From Lumnitzera littorea (Eukaryota > Streptophyta > Magnoliopsida > Myrtales > Combretaceae): a DNA stretch of 64,000 nucleotides. The stretch lies in assembly GCA_024138015.1 (NCBI GenBank), contig JAMXBB010000007.1:83597086-83661085 (forward strand), given 5' to 3'. The notes beneath the pieces are model-generated. The model was not told the DNA's origin. It saw nothing but the letters and a program-made list of their open reading frames with translations, and made no database searches. Made by a program: the position numbers and the translations under genes. Below are positions 1 through 12,907 of this stretch, one piece after another; position 1 is the first letter of the stretch; each line of letters begins with the position of its first letter.

Positions 1-207
1 TATACTTTCCAATTTTTATTTTTTTTCTTTTTTTATTGTATTTTTCTAACTTAATCAATTTTTTGTATTTTTCTAATTCTTTAATTTTTTAAATTTTTTT
101 TTGTATGTTTTAAATTTTTCATTTTTTCGTATTTTCTAAATTTTCAATCTTCTTCCATAAAATAAGGTTCTTAAATGAAAATGAAGGGCAAAAATGGGTT
201 GCCTATA
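1..207 (-). repeat. LTR fragment of minus-strand Ogre-like element 4
   Basis: This T-rich stretch resembles the reverse complement of the first ~230 bases of the Ogre-like LTRs seen elsewhere in the window (compare the T-rich ends at 50340-50689 and 54770-55111). It ends near CCTATA, matching the decayed reverse complement of TGTAGACACC. The sequence that follows resembles the region just inside the 3' LTR of elements 1 and 3. I infer the 3' LTR of a minus-strand element running off the left edge. The boundary base is approximate. Confidence 0.6.
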
Positions 208-359
208 ATTGCCCTTTTTTGCAATTGCTCTTCTTTGTGGTAAAGTTTTAAAGTTGGTGAAAACTTTATTGCACATATGAAAGAGACATCATTTTTGTCC
301 TTATGAGAGGAAGGGATTTTGGAAAAGGTTCTTGATAGTATCTTTTAAGAGGTGAAATG

Positions 360-1130
360 GGCTACCAATAGATTGGACTACTTATAGATCAAGCCCCTTT
401 GGTAAGTTATTGATCAAGGGAGATGAAAAGAGCTCCTTATGGTTTATTAAGATATTCTTTCCCAAAAGGCTATCTAGCAATAGGGCTTATATATAGTTTA
501 TCTTAATGAAATGCTTTAACAGGATATCATATCTTGGAGAAACCATAGCACTTAAAGCTATCTAAGGGTTGAAAATATCTCCTTACCGTCTATCTTAACA
601 AGACCCTTTAACAAGATATTCTTTCCTAAGGGAATATAAAGAGCTCCTTATGATCTATATTAGCAAGTCCCTTTGATGAGATATTCTTTCCTAAGGAGAT
701 AGAAAGAATACTTTACAATCTATCCTAGCGAGACCCTTTGATGAGATATTTGTTCCTAAGAAAATGATGGCACTATAGCCATTTAAGAGGTTAAAGAGCT
801 CCTTATGGTCTATCTTAACGAGAACCTTAAATGTCCTTTCCTAAGGAAATGATAGCACCAAGACTATCTAAGGGGTGGAAAGAGCTCCTTACAGTTGATC
901 TTAGCGAGACCATTTGATGAGATATTCGTTCCTAAAGGGGGATAGTATGAAGGCTACTTGAAGATGGAGCTCCTATGCGGTCTATTTGAGCAAAAGCCTT
1001 TGACGAGATATCCCTTTCTAAGGAAATAATAACTCTAAGGCCCTTTGGATGATTAGCACTTTTATTATCTAAAAGGATTCTTTCAACATTTAGAGCATTG
1101 AGTGAGGGCCATACTTGGTTTCATGAACAA
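360..1130 (-). repeat. Degenerate ~70-85 bp tandem array in the 3' region of element 4
   Basis: The phrase GAGCTCCTTA-like recurs near 431, 641, 797, 882 and 967 (the last two steps are 85 bp), with weaker copies near 569 and 706. Each is followed by TCTATCTTAACGAGACC-like and TTTCCTAAGG-like text. The array lies between an LTR tail and an integrase fragment, the same place as the 84-bp arrays of elements 1 and 3, but the unit sequence is not obviously the same. Confidence 0.7.
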
Positions 1131-1619
1131 CTTGTAAGTAGTAGATGCGTATCTAGAGACCTATAACCACCCTTTACTTTAAGAAGTATATTCGGTAATT
1201 TAGGGGATGATTAGCATCACTTTAGGTAGGAGATGTGCACTTGCCGCTCAATTGGATTCCTTCTCTTGTTTGGCCATTAGTATATCTTAGGGTCGATTCT
1301 GCTTTTCTTCTTGCTCCATCATTCTTGACTAGATCTTGAAATAGTATAGGTTTCCTTTTCTAAGAAAGGGAAGATCAAAGTACAGTAATTAAAGAGCTTT
1401 AACGGTTGAATAGTGTTTATGCTTAAGTCTTTTTTTTTTTTTTTAGTAAAGATATGGGGTATAACATGGAAATGAGATTTCAAAGAACTTATTAGTATAG
1501 TAAGGGATGGTCAATGACCAATCTAATGTCCATGACCACTAAGGATATTTACTTTACTCGCAAAGAATAAGATTTAAATCACAAACTAACCAGAAATGAA
1601 GACAAAATCATATGTTATT
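1131..1619 (-). other. 3' noncoding region of element 4
   Basis: This lies between the tandem array and the end of the integrase fragment. I see no usable reading frame; it holds a poly-T run at 1432-1444. It matches the position of the 35590-36540 region of element 1. Confidence 0.4.
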
Positions 1620-2262
1620 CCATTGATACTTAAGGATAATACATTTTGATTGCATCAGTATTTATAGGATCTCTCAAATTTGGGCCATCCATTTGAGATA
1701 AGATTAATGCTTCTCCTGACAAGACTTCTCTTATTATATAAAGACCCTTGTAACTAAGAGTAAAGTTGAGAATCTCCCTCTTTATATTATCGAGGCCATA
1801 CCTTTTTATTAAAGGCTCGTATCATCTTTTGGTGATAGCACTACCTATGGCATAATGCGATTAACCTCTTCTCATCTACTAAGTTTAATTGCTTGCTCCT
1901 CTTCATGACCTAATCAGGCTTCATCTAGTTGAGTTTTGGCTAACGGCCTACAGGATGGTATATCTACTTCAATTTGCAAAACTGCTTCAGTCCTTGTATA
2001 TTAGGGAATTAAGGGTAGCTCCAATTGATGTTTTGATGGAAGTTCTATAGGCTATGAGCACGAAAGGCAACATCTCGTAGTAGTCTTTATAGGTTACAGT
2101 CATCTTCTCAATGATCCTCTTGAGGTTCTTGTTCATAGCTTCAACTGCCTCATTCATTTGTAGCCTATATGGTGTGGAGTTCTTGTAAGGGATCCTAAAC
2201 TATTGGCATAATTTTACCATGAGTTCATTGTTGAGATTCGTCTCATTATTGTAATGATTGTG
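1620..2262 (-). pseudogene. Integrase C-terminal half, Ogre-like element 4 (truncated)
   Basis: Read on the minus strand, this matches the integrase of elements 1 and 2. It has a decayed DNGTN-like strand, then an NSTPYRLQMNEAVEAMNKN-like segment holding the catalytic glutamate, a KRIIEKM helix, a YEMLPFVLIAYRTS-like motif, and a pol terminus resembling 35520-35590 of element 1. Several stops and frameshifts interrupt it. The match stops at about 2262, where unrelated sequence starting TGTCATGCCC begins. The zinc-binding N-terminus, the first catalytic Asp, RT and gag are absent. It encodes no working protein. Confidence 0.8.
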
Positions 2263-3048
2263 TCATGCCCTAAAGAGGTAGAGTCGCAACAGCTCTACTG
2301 TATGAACTAACTTAAGATAGAAGCTAACTTTATAGTTGCTACTGTAGACCCGGTTCATATAAAGCAAACCCAACTCAATCTCTTTGAAGCATTCAATTCT
2401 ATATATGTCTATTATAAACTTGTAATACCGCAGGATTTTGAATCAATTGGATAAAATTAGGATTTGAGCCCCTAAATTTAGGGTGTTGAGCAACATTATT
2501 TGTTTTAGTTCAAACTTTACAAAAGGCTAGAAAAGTTAGATGAAGTATTTTAGTAAAGTCAATTTTTCAAAATAAGCTATATAAAAGGATTAGTTTGAGA
2601 AAAATGTCAACTTATCAATAAAGCGGATAATTATCGAAAATGTGAAATTTGAGCTCTTAGATATAGCAAGATATTAGAGACAAGTTATTTAACTTATAAA
2701 AATAATAAATGAAGTGGATTATATATAATGTACATGTATTTACATGTGATATGCATTATGTCTATTAAATATATACATATAATAATAATAAATTATCAAA
2801 ATAAGGTAAGATTAATAGGAAATATTCTAGAAAATAATTTGGTGAGTCATCAAATGATGTGGTAACTTAAGAATCACTTGAAGTGATGAGTCAACACCTA
2901 ATTAACAAGGAATTGACACATAATACCTAGTAGACACTTAGAAAGATAGGGAAATGACACGTATCAATCTACTTTTTGACATGTAAAAGTTCTAAATCCT
3001 ATAAATAGGACCTCAAACCTCATTTGCAATATTTTAGAAACCTAGAAA
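2263..3048 (+). repeat. LTR-like sequence of uncertain family with a TATA-like box
   Basis: It begins TGTCATGCCC exactly where the integrase fragment of element 4 breaks off, as expected of a Ty3/gypsy LTR end inserted there. A TATAAATA motif lies at 3000-3007. There is no coding potential. The far end and target-site duplication were not found, so the assignment is tentative. Confidence 0.3.
3000..3007 (+). promoter_or_regulatory. TATA-box-like motif
   Basis: A perfect TATAAATA within CCTATAAATAGGA, about 735 bases after the TGTCATGCCC start. This spacing suits an LTR U3 promoter. Such motifs also occur by chance in DNA this AT-rich. Confidence 0.35.
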
Positions 3049-3053
3049 CATAT
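3049..3053. repeat. Left target-site duplication of solo LTR D1 (CATAT)
   Basis: CATAT immediately before TGCAGACACC; repeated exactly at 5016-5020. Confidence 0.85.
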
Positions 3054-5015
3054 TGCAGACACCTCATTTTTTACCATTTTATTTTAGTATTTTTATTGAG
3101 TTAGGTTAAAATAAACGAAAAAATAAAAAAAAATAAACGAAAATTAAATAAACAATGTAATAAAAATAAATAAAAATAAAGTGTCAAATCGTTTTGAGTT
3201 AAGTTGAGTCAAGAGAAATCGTCTAGGGTCGAATCGGATAATGGTGTGTGTTTAATTTAATGAATTTTAAGTAGTTAAAGGATCGACTTTTATTGAAATA
3301 TTTTTTAGTCTAGTCTAATATAAAGTAGACTTTTATCTAATTTATATTGGGCTAAAATAGACTTAGGATTTATTAAGTGAGTTATTAGGCTAAATCAAGT
3401 TGGACTAAGTAATAGAAAACTCAAATCAATATAGGGTTTCTAGAAATTAGGTTGAATCTTCAAAGAATCTAAATCATATCTTTTGTATATGAGTTTATTA
3501 TCGTATCTTTCATATCTAGAATTGGTTGAGATTAAATCTATATCTAAAAAGTTATAAAAGATTTGATTGTGTGGTTTATAAATAGCAATTTGGTGATGAA
3601 GTTTGATACGTTTTTCACACTCCCTCATTGCATACACGATAATGCACGACAAACTCGCCACACGTTCACTTGGTTACTCATACATCCTAATCACTAATAC
3701 ATAGACACATACCGAACACTACCACAACCATTCACATACAACTACACACACAGCTGCACCTGACTTCACTTAGCCACTCATACATATGACCACACACTGA
3801 TGCACTACATATGACCACATATACGCCATAGATACGAATCACTTCACAATTCACGCATTACATTGCTACTACCGCGCATAAGCATGATGTATTACTATTG
3901 CATACGATCACGATCCATTACTGTTGTACGCATACGAGTAATTCCTTATTGAGCATATGAACATAGTCTAGGCGATCATGATAAGATCAATACGGACATG
4001 CCGATCATGCATGATTTGACTCTTTTAGGTAAAAAAAAATTATTATTATTATTATTTATTTTTTTATTTTTATTTTTTTAGTTAATTAATTATTTTACTA
4101 ATTTGTTTTCTTTAGTACAGGTTTTTTGTTATATTTTTTAAATTTTCATATCGTTTGCTATATTTTTTAGATAATTTGAATTTTTTTTGTTAATTTATTT
4201 AAATTGCATTTTTTGAAAAAATCACATATCCTTTCTCTGAAATTCATATCTTCGGAGCAAATACATATTTTAGCGTATCTTGCATATAGGATTTAAGAAA
4301 GATATATATATTTTTTTAGACGTAATGATTTAAAAATAAATAAATAATAAAATCTTGACCAGAGTTTTCAAAAAGATTTAGTTAGTTAGGTTTTTCTTTA
4401 AATAGATTTGTAAAATTAGATCTTTTTAGCTTTTTTTTTAAATAAATAAATGATTAAAAAAGGTAAACCTAGGTTGATTTTCAAAAATAGAAAAATCTAC
4501 CCACTAAATATTTTATATAAAAAAGAATTACGTTGATTTAATCCTGACTAATGGATATGTAAGCTTCTCTAAGGTAACCATATAAAAATTATTATTTTTT
4601 TGCTTTTCCATGAAAATTCGTAATAAAAAATAACGAAAATTCATTTTAGTTATATTTTTACATATTTGTATATGTATTGGTATTTTTAGAAAAATTACAA
4701 AAATAAGGCCCATTAATTTTTTTATTTTTATATGGTGATTTAGTCTTAATAGATTAGCTCTCAAATTTAGTTTTTTTTTTCATTAATTTTTTAAAATTAT
4801 TTTTTAAAATAATTCTTGGATCAATGACCAAATTATGGTTTTCCCACTTAAAAACTCTAATTTCATTTTGCACTAGTTTAACTTGTTGATGACTTCAATT
4901 TTTCTAAATATTTTTTTAAGAAAAATGTTTCCTTAATTTAATATCAAGTAATTTATATTAAGTGGGTTGAACTTAATATAGGTTAAATTAAGGAAAACAG
5001 AAATAAAACTTGACA
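3054..5015 (+). mobile_element. Solo LTR D1, Ogre/Tat-like family D
   Basis: A 1962-bp LTR starting TGCAGACACCTCA and ending ACTTGACA, flanked by perfect CATAT duplications. It aligns along its length with the interrupted copy D2 (22944-24464 plus 41676-42678). Shared landmarks include the A-rich start, AGTGTCNAATC-like and CTTAGGATTTATTAA-like stretches, and the TTTCCTTAATTTAATNTCAAGTA-like end. No primer site or coding sequence follows, so this is a solo LTR left by recombination between the two LTRs of a complete element. Confidence 0.85.
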
Positions 5016-5020
5016 CATAT
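5016..5020. repeat. Right target-site duplication of solo LTR D1 (CATAT)
   Basis: CATAT immediately after the terminal TTGACA; identical to 3049-3053. Confidence 0.85.
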
Positions 5021-8000
5021 GAATATAATTTTAGAAAACTAGGAAAAATTAAAAACAAAATCAGAAAAAAAAAAAGAAAATAGTAGGAAAATATAGTGAA
5101 TTACAGTTCCTAAGGTTGTAAGCAACCTAACAAGGAGCTAGTTAGGACTTAAACTTATGATGGAGAGAGAAAGTAGGTCAATAAAGGGTGGTGGTCGGAG
5201 GGTGGCTAGAGTATTATGTGCCGATGAGTTAAATTTTAGTGTTTGATTTTTATTAATTTACTAAAAATATTAAATTAGCTTGAAAAATTATAAAATTTGT
5301 TTTCCCTTAGTTATTTTACATTTACTTTCATGTGGTAATTTTATTTTCTTGAAATAACATTGCTCTAAGAACACGTTCCGTTCTGACGAATTTTAAATAA
5401 ATTTTTCAAAATATTAAATAAGGTTATTTTGGATTTACATTTTTATTTTGTAACACACTTATATAATGTATTAAATTTCAGTAATAATAATTTTTTAAAA
5501 TAAGCAAGTTTACTATTTATTATAATTATTTTTTATAAAACTAGTAATTTTGCTGTTTTATTGGATTTATTAGTTTATGATAAAATCAATGTATGAGCCC
5601 TATGTATTCTGACTTTTGGAAGTTTATGATGATATTTGGAATACTTAATTTTATATCACACATAAATTTGTTTATTTTCCCTAATTTTCCATAACTTCAA
5701 GCTAAAACCGTTACTTTAGTAAAAATATATACTAGCTCGTTTAATGTAATTGATGATGAATAATTAAACTATATATTTCTATGAGTCTATAGGATTTTTC
5801 ATGGAATCAATCAAGCTCATATACTATTTATCATGTATTTTCGTATTATGTGCTTATATATTGACCTAATATGTAAAATAGTAAATAATACTATTATGAT
5901 AATTGATAAGATAGTGCAAGATCAGTATTTTAGGTATAAAATAGATGTTGTTTAAGTTTGAAAAGTATAATTTTTAGGGTTTTTAGTTTAAAACTAAAGC
6001 TTATTTGGATAATTACGAAGTTGTGATAACGTACGATCGAGTCAGTAGTGAGAAAAGGGTATTTTAGGGCTTGTAACCATGTTGATTAGTCTTCTTTCTT
6101 AAGATATATTAATAGTACTTGAAATAAAAATCGCAACAATATAAAGTTTATTGAAATTTGATAAGAAATGAGTAAAATACGGTCAAATGAAGATTAAAAA
6201 TGTGGTAATGAAAGCTTATAAGAGTTCGAGTTTAACCCTTACTTGACTTGAAGACTATGTTTATATTTTCATAAGTGTGTTAAGTAAGGAAGGACTACGT
6301 CGTGAAGTTTAGGATTTTGCGCTACTAGTAAGCAAGGTAAGTGGATTTAACCGACGCTTGGAGTAGATATATTACTACTCATAACATTATATGCTATTTG
6401 ATGTTGTGTTGATTGGATATAGCTATATCTTAGGTGAACTGATATGCTATTATAATGGATGTTGATGCGATGATTTTGACTGACGGTAGCTATATCTTGG
6501 TTAGATTATTATAATATCATCTTGGGTATTGATGTGGTGTTTACGAATGATTATACTAACTAGGGAAGTTGAGTAATTGCTAACCCAATCTTCTAAGTGT
6601 TCACCTAAGTAGACCCTAAGTGAGATACTAGAATTCCACTAAGGAGAGTTAAAAAACTAGAATCGGATAACTAGGTTGAACAGAACCTAAAAACTGATTG
6701 TGCGGAATGATATTCTTAAGTGGTTATTGCATAGCATGACATAAAAGGGACCTATGGGTTAAAATTTTCAGAATGAGGCTTCTAAGTGATTAAGAAAAAT
6801 CATAGCTTTATGAAATCAGTTTTTGGAAGTATATAAATTCTCATTGCTCGAACATCTTGACTATTTTGATAGTTTGATTTGGTAAACTATAGTGTATAGT
6901 CTAAGTTTGTAAAATAAAGTTAGGAGTCTTACTCCCATACAGCTCATTTTCTTTCTAATTTTCCCTAATTACTTCATTATGTACACTTAGATTATATGTA
7001 AACTTAATGAGTTGACTAAGTCAAATTTGAACAAGTCAAAGATTGACTAAGTCAATATGTTGAAAAGTCTAACATAATGTCATTGTTATTTAGAGAATTC
7101 TTTCCTTTTTCCTTAACTTTCTACACATTTCTTTTCCAATTTCACCCCTTCTTTGCCGTCCATTCCTCCCCTCCTCTAGACCCCCTCATTCCTTTTATAA
7201 AACATAAATTGAGACAACAAAACACTCTTTTTTTCCCCCTTACCAAACTGTAACCCCCTCTTGCTCCTTATTCCCATACTTTTTCAACACTTCATTTTCA
7301 TAGTTCCAACTACCAAACCAAACTAACATCTCATATAGACTTGTCTTTCTATTCATATTATAAGGAGAAAAAGGTATGTTATTATGTATTTTTCCATCTT
7401 ATTTAATAGTTAGATGTATAGGTTAGGTTGGCGTAGAAACTCGGAGTATCATGTACATATATGTTGTTGAAGGAAGAAATTTTCATTTTTTATGCTTAGA
7501 AGTGTACAAAATCCTTAGTTAAATGGAAGAAGAATACATATACATATGCTTAAGTATGTGTATATAAGAATACACTTGATAAACATATGTATGGGTACTT
7601 TTGTATATGAATATCTTTTACGTACATAGCCAAAAAGGAAGAGTATACTAACTATACATACATATACCTTGCTAAATAAGTCCTTAAAGTGCAAAAATAT
7701 GAAATTCGTGAAGCTTTCTTAAGAGGATATATTAGACATACGAAAATACATATAAAAATATGTATGTAACCATATGTATATATGGGTATATGTACTAGTA
7801 TACGTATAAGTACACAAGTATACATACTAGTACATTAGAAGTATAAGTATATATATAACATATGTATAAAGTACATAAATACATAAGGATAAGTATACAT
7901 ATGTAGTAAATGACTTAAGCAATGACATAAGCAATTGATGATATAAACGATGACATAAGCCTCTAAAATAATAAACTATAAGATCATCTAAGTGTAAGAA

Positions 8001-9602
8001 TCTAATGGCTAATTAAATCATTAACTACTAAAATAGGATATAAAACTAACTAATAAGAATATTTAGGCTTCAATAGTTAAAATTCCAATAAATTTAGCCC
8101 ATATCGTAAAAACATGGGTTTTAACGTCCAAAACGGACATCATCGTATGAATGTACGTCCGAAAATGATGAAAAATGACTATAAGTTCATAAATATTAGA
8201 AATAGAATGAAAAAATTACATACGATTAGTGATAAAGTCTAATTGGATAAAAACTGATAGTAATCTAAGTAAAATTAAGTAGATAGATATTTAGAACTAT
8301 TAGCTGATTCAATTACTTATTATCCTTATTATGTCGTAATGATTAGGGGATCCCAACCCGGGCAAGGATCTTCTAATCGATTATTACGACTAGAGCGAGT
8401 TATCATGGTCGAGTGAGTATTTACCCTATGATTTCATGCTTATATGTGATTGTAGATAGTGAACTTAAATAATATTGTTAATTGATTGTTGTATGAGGTC
8501 GGGAAATACTTGTGTATGTTATTATGTGCTGAATTGTGAATTTACCTTAAGTACGAATAATAATTTGTTTGTTACATGGTAGTATAGATAATGAATGTGT
8601 GTGTGCTATTAGTTGGTCATATTATAATTGGACTTAACTATACTCGGCTCATAAGATGAAACTGGTACTTGCATCAACATGCATTGCATAGACATAATTC
8701 TGATCATTACATTACACGGAGGTAAAGAGAGGCCATTCAAGGGTTGTTATTATAAATTTATTAGTTTTATATAGTTCACTTGTACAAAATGACCTCACTT
8801 TGGCCCACTGAAATACTAGGCATTGGAGGCACCAACTGCTTGGCTAAAGGTCGAGTCTAGAAGCCTCCATTTAAGGGTGAGTATAGACTATAGGGGCCTA
8901 CTCACGATTATACTAGAACTTGATTTTTATGAAAATAAAGGACTTATTTGATTTAAATACAGAACGTAAAGTTCCGTAGTAAAGTAAGTTCTACTATAAT
9001 ACTTGGATTTGACTAGTGCTAAGTGTACTCTAACCTTGACTTCGAAGAGTGTTAAATCTGAGTGGCGTATACTAACTGGTTACTATACGTATTGTTTGGC
9101 ATTCTATTTGTTCATTCATTCATATACGTGAATATATTGTATTTATAACTTGCTTGTGGTGTGGCTGAGAGTTTTGCTCACTAAGCTTAGGCTTATACCC
9201 CATTAGACTTTTGTTGTAGGATGGCTTATTTGCTGAGGCTGGTCAGGAGATGCTAGAGGTTAGCTTGGGGACCTGGGCAAGAGTAGGTCATTTAGTGTGT
9301 TGAAAGAACTGATTAAGTGGACTTTTACTTATGTACTTTTGTTTTGTTAGTAATATAGACCTATATGTATTAAATTACTGCTTTATATAAACTTTGTAAA
9401 ATTTTATATAAATATGTTTTTGTGATGATATCATGTAGATCTGTATGTTCTTCGAAAGCTAGTAGTTAGAGTCTTATATTGTATGAAGAGTTTATGATTG
9501 GAAGGGTAACCAGTCAAGGGTTCTTCATATAGTATATGGCATTTGCCATGACTAAATCATCCTCTATTTGTGATAGTACCCGAATGTCCAGTTGAACTCT
9601 AA
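5021..9602. other. No gene seen; AT-rich, LTR-like debris
   Basis: No reading frame resembles a known protein. Some stretches look like LTR U3/R/U5 text: GCAAGGTAAGTGG near 6332, a pyrimidine-rich tract at 7130-7330 with TTTTATAAAA near 7192, and CCCGGGCAAGG near 8357. I cannot define element boundaries. Confidence 0.4.
7530..7915. repeat. Cryptic TATGTA/TACATA simple-sequence tract
   Basis: A ~385-bp stretch dominated by interleaved TATGTATA, TATACATA and GTATAAGTA words, mostly alternating purine-pyrimidine. There is no clean unit. Confidence 0.6.
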
Positions 9603-12600
9603 TGTAACAACCCCATTATTATATAAGTAAATTTTTTTTTTTTGATGAATGAGTAGGTTGAGTCAAGTTTTTAATAGGTATTCCTATATGAAGGTACGTT
9701 TTGTGTTAAGTCGAGATGTGATAAAACCTGTAGTGTAATTTTTTAAAATTAATTGTTAAAAATGAATCTGTAACTAAGTCTTTCCAAAAGAATTGAGTTT
9801 TATATGTAATACTAGGCAAAATATATTGAAATTGACACATATTTACAAAATTATATTTGCATGGAAAATTAACAAGTCTAAGAAGAGAATTTGTAAAAGT
9901 TCACAGGTTTATGATACTCAATATACACATTGGTAGTGGAAAATTAGAGGCCCACCTAAGAAGACCTTAGTAATTTTCCAAAAACTTAGTAAAGTTAATA
10001 AACAAAATAAGAGTTTAGCCAATTATTCTTGATTCTCACTCCTCGACCCTATTTTTTAATCTTTTAGAATTGTATAACATGCTTGTATGTCTATTATGAC
10101 CCTCCAAAACAAGCTATAGAGAAATGAGTGATAACTTACTTAGTAAGTGAGATGGAAACAGAAGTATACATTCAACAAAAGACAATTAAGGTACTCAACC
10201 AAGTTAGTCAGATAATATGCATATTTAAGCAAATGCCATCATACGACATTATCCTATCTATCATGAGATTAGAAAAATTTTGTTTGCTCTAATCCAAACT
10301 TAGGAGTTCAATGTCACACACTTACGAATTGGAGCTAAACCAGGGCTTATACAATAGAGAATATCTTTTGCCTTAGACTACCGTTGAACCATTGTTCTTG
10401 ACCTTGTTGTGACCTTCTCTCTTATCACTTTGTTTGACTAAGGGTGGTAAAGGGTTATTTCAGCTATGGCTTAATAATCTTAGTCATTTCTCCTAGTGGG
10501 TTGTGATGTATATCATATTAAAAGTTAGGTCAAGTTTAAGTTAGTTCATTTTTGGGATGATCAATCAATTTCAAGCAGTCTAAGCAAAATAGTATACATA
10601 AAACAAGCATAACATGGAGCTCAACTCCTATAGCAGGAGGGCAATCTACAAGCACACACATAGCACACGCACAAACAACTAAATTACAACCACAAGCCCA
10701 AAGCATACCAATGCCACCAAGTATTTTAAAAAAGTACTCCAAAATGCTATGAAGCATCGATCCCACTTACCTTAGTATTGGTGCTTATTATCTTCATGCA
10801 TCGCTCTAGTCTTCTACTATTATTCCTAAATATTTAATGTAACTTCTTTAGTTTCCATCTAAATTGTAGAATAAGACTTAATTTTCAATATCAGGCATGT
10901 TTTGAATTTGAGTTAAGTGAGTTTCTTTAATTATTTATTAAGTTTTAGTTAAGTAAGGTTAGTTTTGACTAAGTTTATAACTAAACTTCTAAATTATTGT
11001 CTTAATATAGGTTCTTATTTAAGAAGTTTCTAACGTCCATTTTGAATTTGGTAAGAGTATAGAGTCCATATACAACTACTTTCTAACCTACTATCTAACT
11101 CTTGGTGTGATCAAAATATTCATTACCAGACTACATTCTAACTTAGTTCCTAATAGAGTTTCGAACCTAATTGTTACTCTTATACTTCATTACTTTACAC
11201 TAAAATTCAACTTACCTTAAGTTATAAAACCATAATAAGCTTGTGTTTAGAACATGATAACAACTCAATTCCTATGGCCACTTATTATACTTCTTCATCC
11301 AAACTTCACATATATATAAATTTCTTAAGAAAACCTTAAAAATAAGTTACATTTTATCGAATTTCAACTTAAACTCAAAAATACTCACTTTAAGTTACTG
11401 CATGTTGATGAATACAGATCAAAACATGGTTTTGTGAAAATTCGATAGAACTCTTTTAAAAAAAAACTCATTAAAAACATAGTGAAAAACTAATTTTTTC
11501 CCAAAATCTAATTGCTTGATTTTGAAAATCCAATCATATAGCATGGAAATACAACCTTTAGGAGTTTACTCGTAAAAATTCAAGCTAAAACCACAACTAT
11601 TGGGTATTTTAAAGTGTGTTGAAAATTTAGCTATTAGGGTGTTTTTCTTAAGGATCATATATTAGTACTTAAAATTTTGAAAATGTGATTTAATATTTGA
11701 ATCCCTCATGCAAAATTACTTAGGAAAACCAAGTTTCAAACTTTTTGAAGGTTGTTTATTACTTTTAGTAATATTCCTAATTCACTTATAAGTTTTTAGC
11801 TTAGTTGTTTTATTTTTGTGAACGCCTAAATCGGCTGCTTAGAATCTTTTTGCTAAATTACAAAACTTATATTTCCTAAAATAAGTGTTGGATCCTAGTT
11901 GATAAAATTAAAGGGTATCACGTTCCACTCCCTTTAGAAAAGTTTCATTCTCTAAACTACAACATCTTAAGTTATTATCATGGTATTTGGATCAATTAAA
12001 GACAGTTCTTTCTCATCATCACCTTTAACTCTAGAACTTACTTTTGTTCTTACCTTTTGAGCTAGCTTTTGCTCAATGTTCTGAGTCAACTCTTAGCAAT
12101 TACCCTTATGATATACTCTTTTAAATTCACATTTTTCTAATTTGCCAATTTTCGTTTTTGATGCTAACATTGCACTAAAGTCATCACTGAAGTGTACCAT
12201 TATTCTTTGTATTCCTTCATGCATCTTATTTTCTCTTTTCCTTGCCTTCCCGATTATCTGTATTGATAAGTTACTCTTTATTTTTTTTTTCTTTTTGTTA
12301 ACTTTAGCACATGTAGTTTACCCCATGGGAGATTCCTTTCTTGAAAATCATTTTATGGCATTCCTTTAATTTTATGAACTTAAAAGTATTTGAATTTATT
12401 GAGCCAAGTTCATTAGATTGATGAAATTTCCTACTCTTAATATTTAAAGTTAAAAAGTCAGTTGAATGGGTCTAATGAAAGGTTACTTTTCGAAAAGAAA
12501 CTTTGAATTAACTTATGAGACTAGAGAATCCTAAGTTTCAAATCAATTGTTGAGTAGGTTTATAGTATAAAGATTATTGCACATCGAAATTTTGTTCATT

Positions 12601-12907
12601 TGGAGTATTATCCAAATTTGGTTAGTTATATAGATTATACATAATCTTATTATTGAAAATTAGTATTAGGCTTATTACCTCAACATTAGGATTTAACATC
12701 AAGCTAATTCCTTCTTCATCATAAATCTTTCTTATCTTACTATCGTCTTGTTTTTTTTTTTTTTTTTCTCTTCAACTATTAACTATAGTATTTATAAGCC
12801 TACACTTATCGCTAAGGTATAATCTTTGTAACAGAAATATTCATCTATTGTTTTGGAAATTGTTGTTATTCTTACTTTTCCATCGTCTAAGTTTATATGG
12901 TAGCCCA
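9603..12907. other. No gene seen; AT-rich intergenic or decayed repeat
   Basis: Opens with TGTAACAACCCC, which resembles a Ty3/gypsy LTR end, but no partner end was found. Short open frames here (for example 10536-10766 and 12142-12369) show no family motif and are hydrophobic low-complexity translations. Confidence 0.4.

Noticed and set aside
6332..6344. GCAAGGTAAGTGG as a splice donor of a host gene
   Set aside because: No coding exon upstream; the context looks like LTR text.
9603..9614. TGTAACAACCCC as the start of a Ty3/gypsy LTR
   Set aside because: No partner end, duplication or primer site was found, so I mention it only within the intergenic description.
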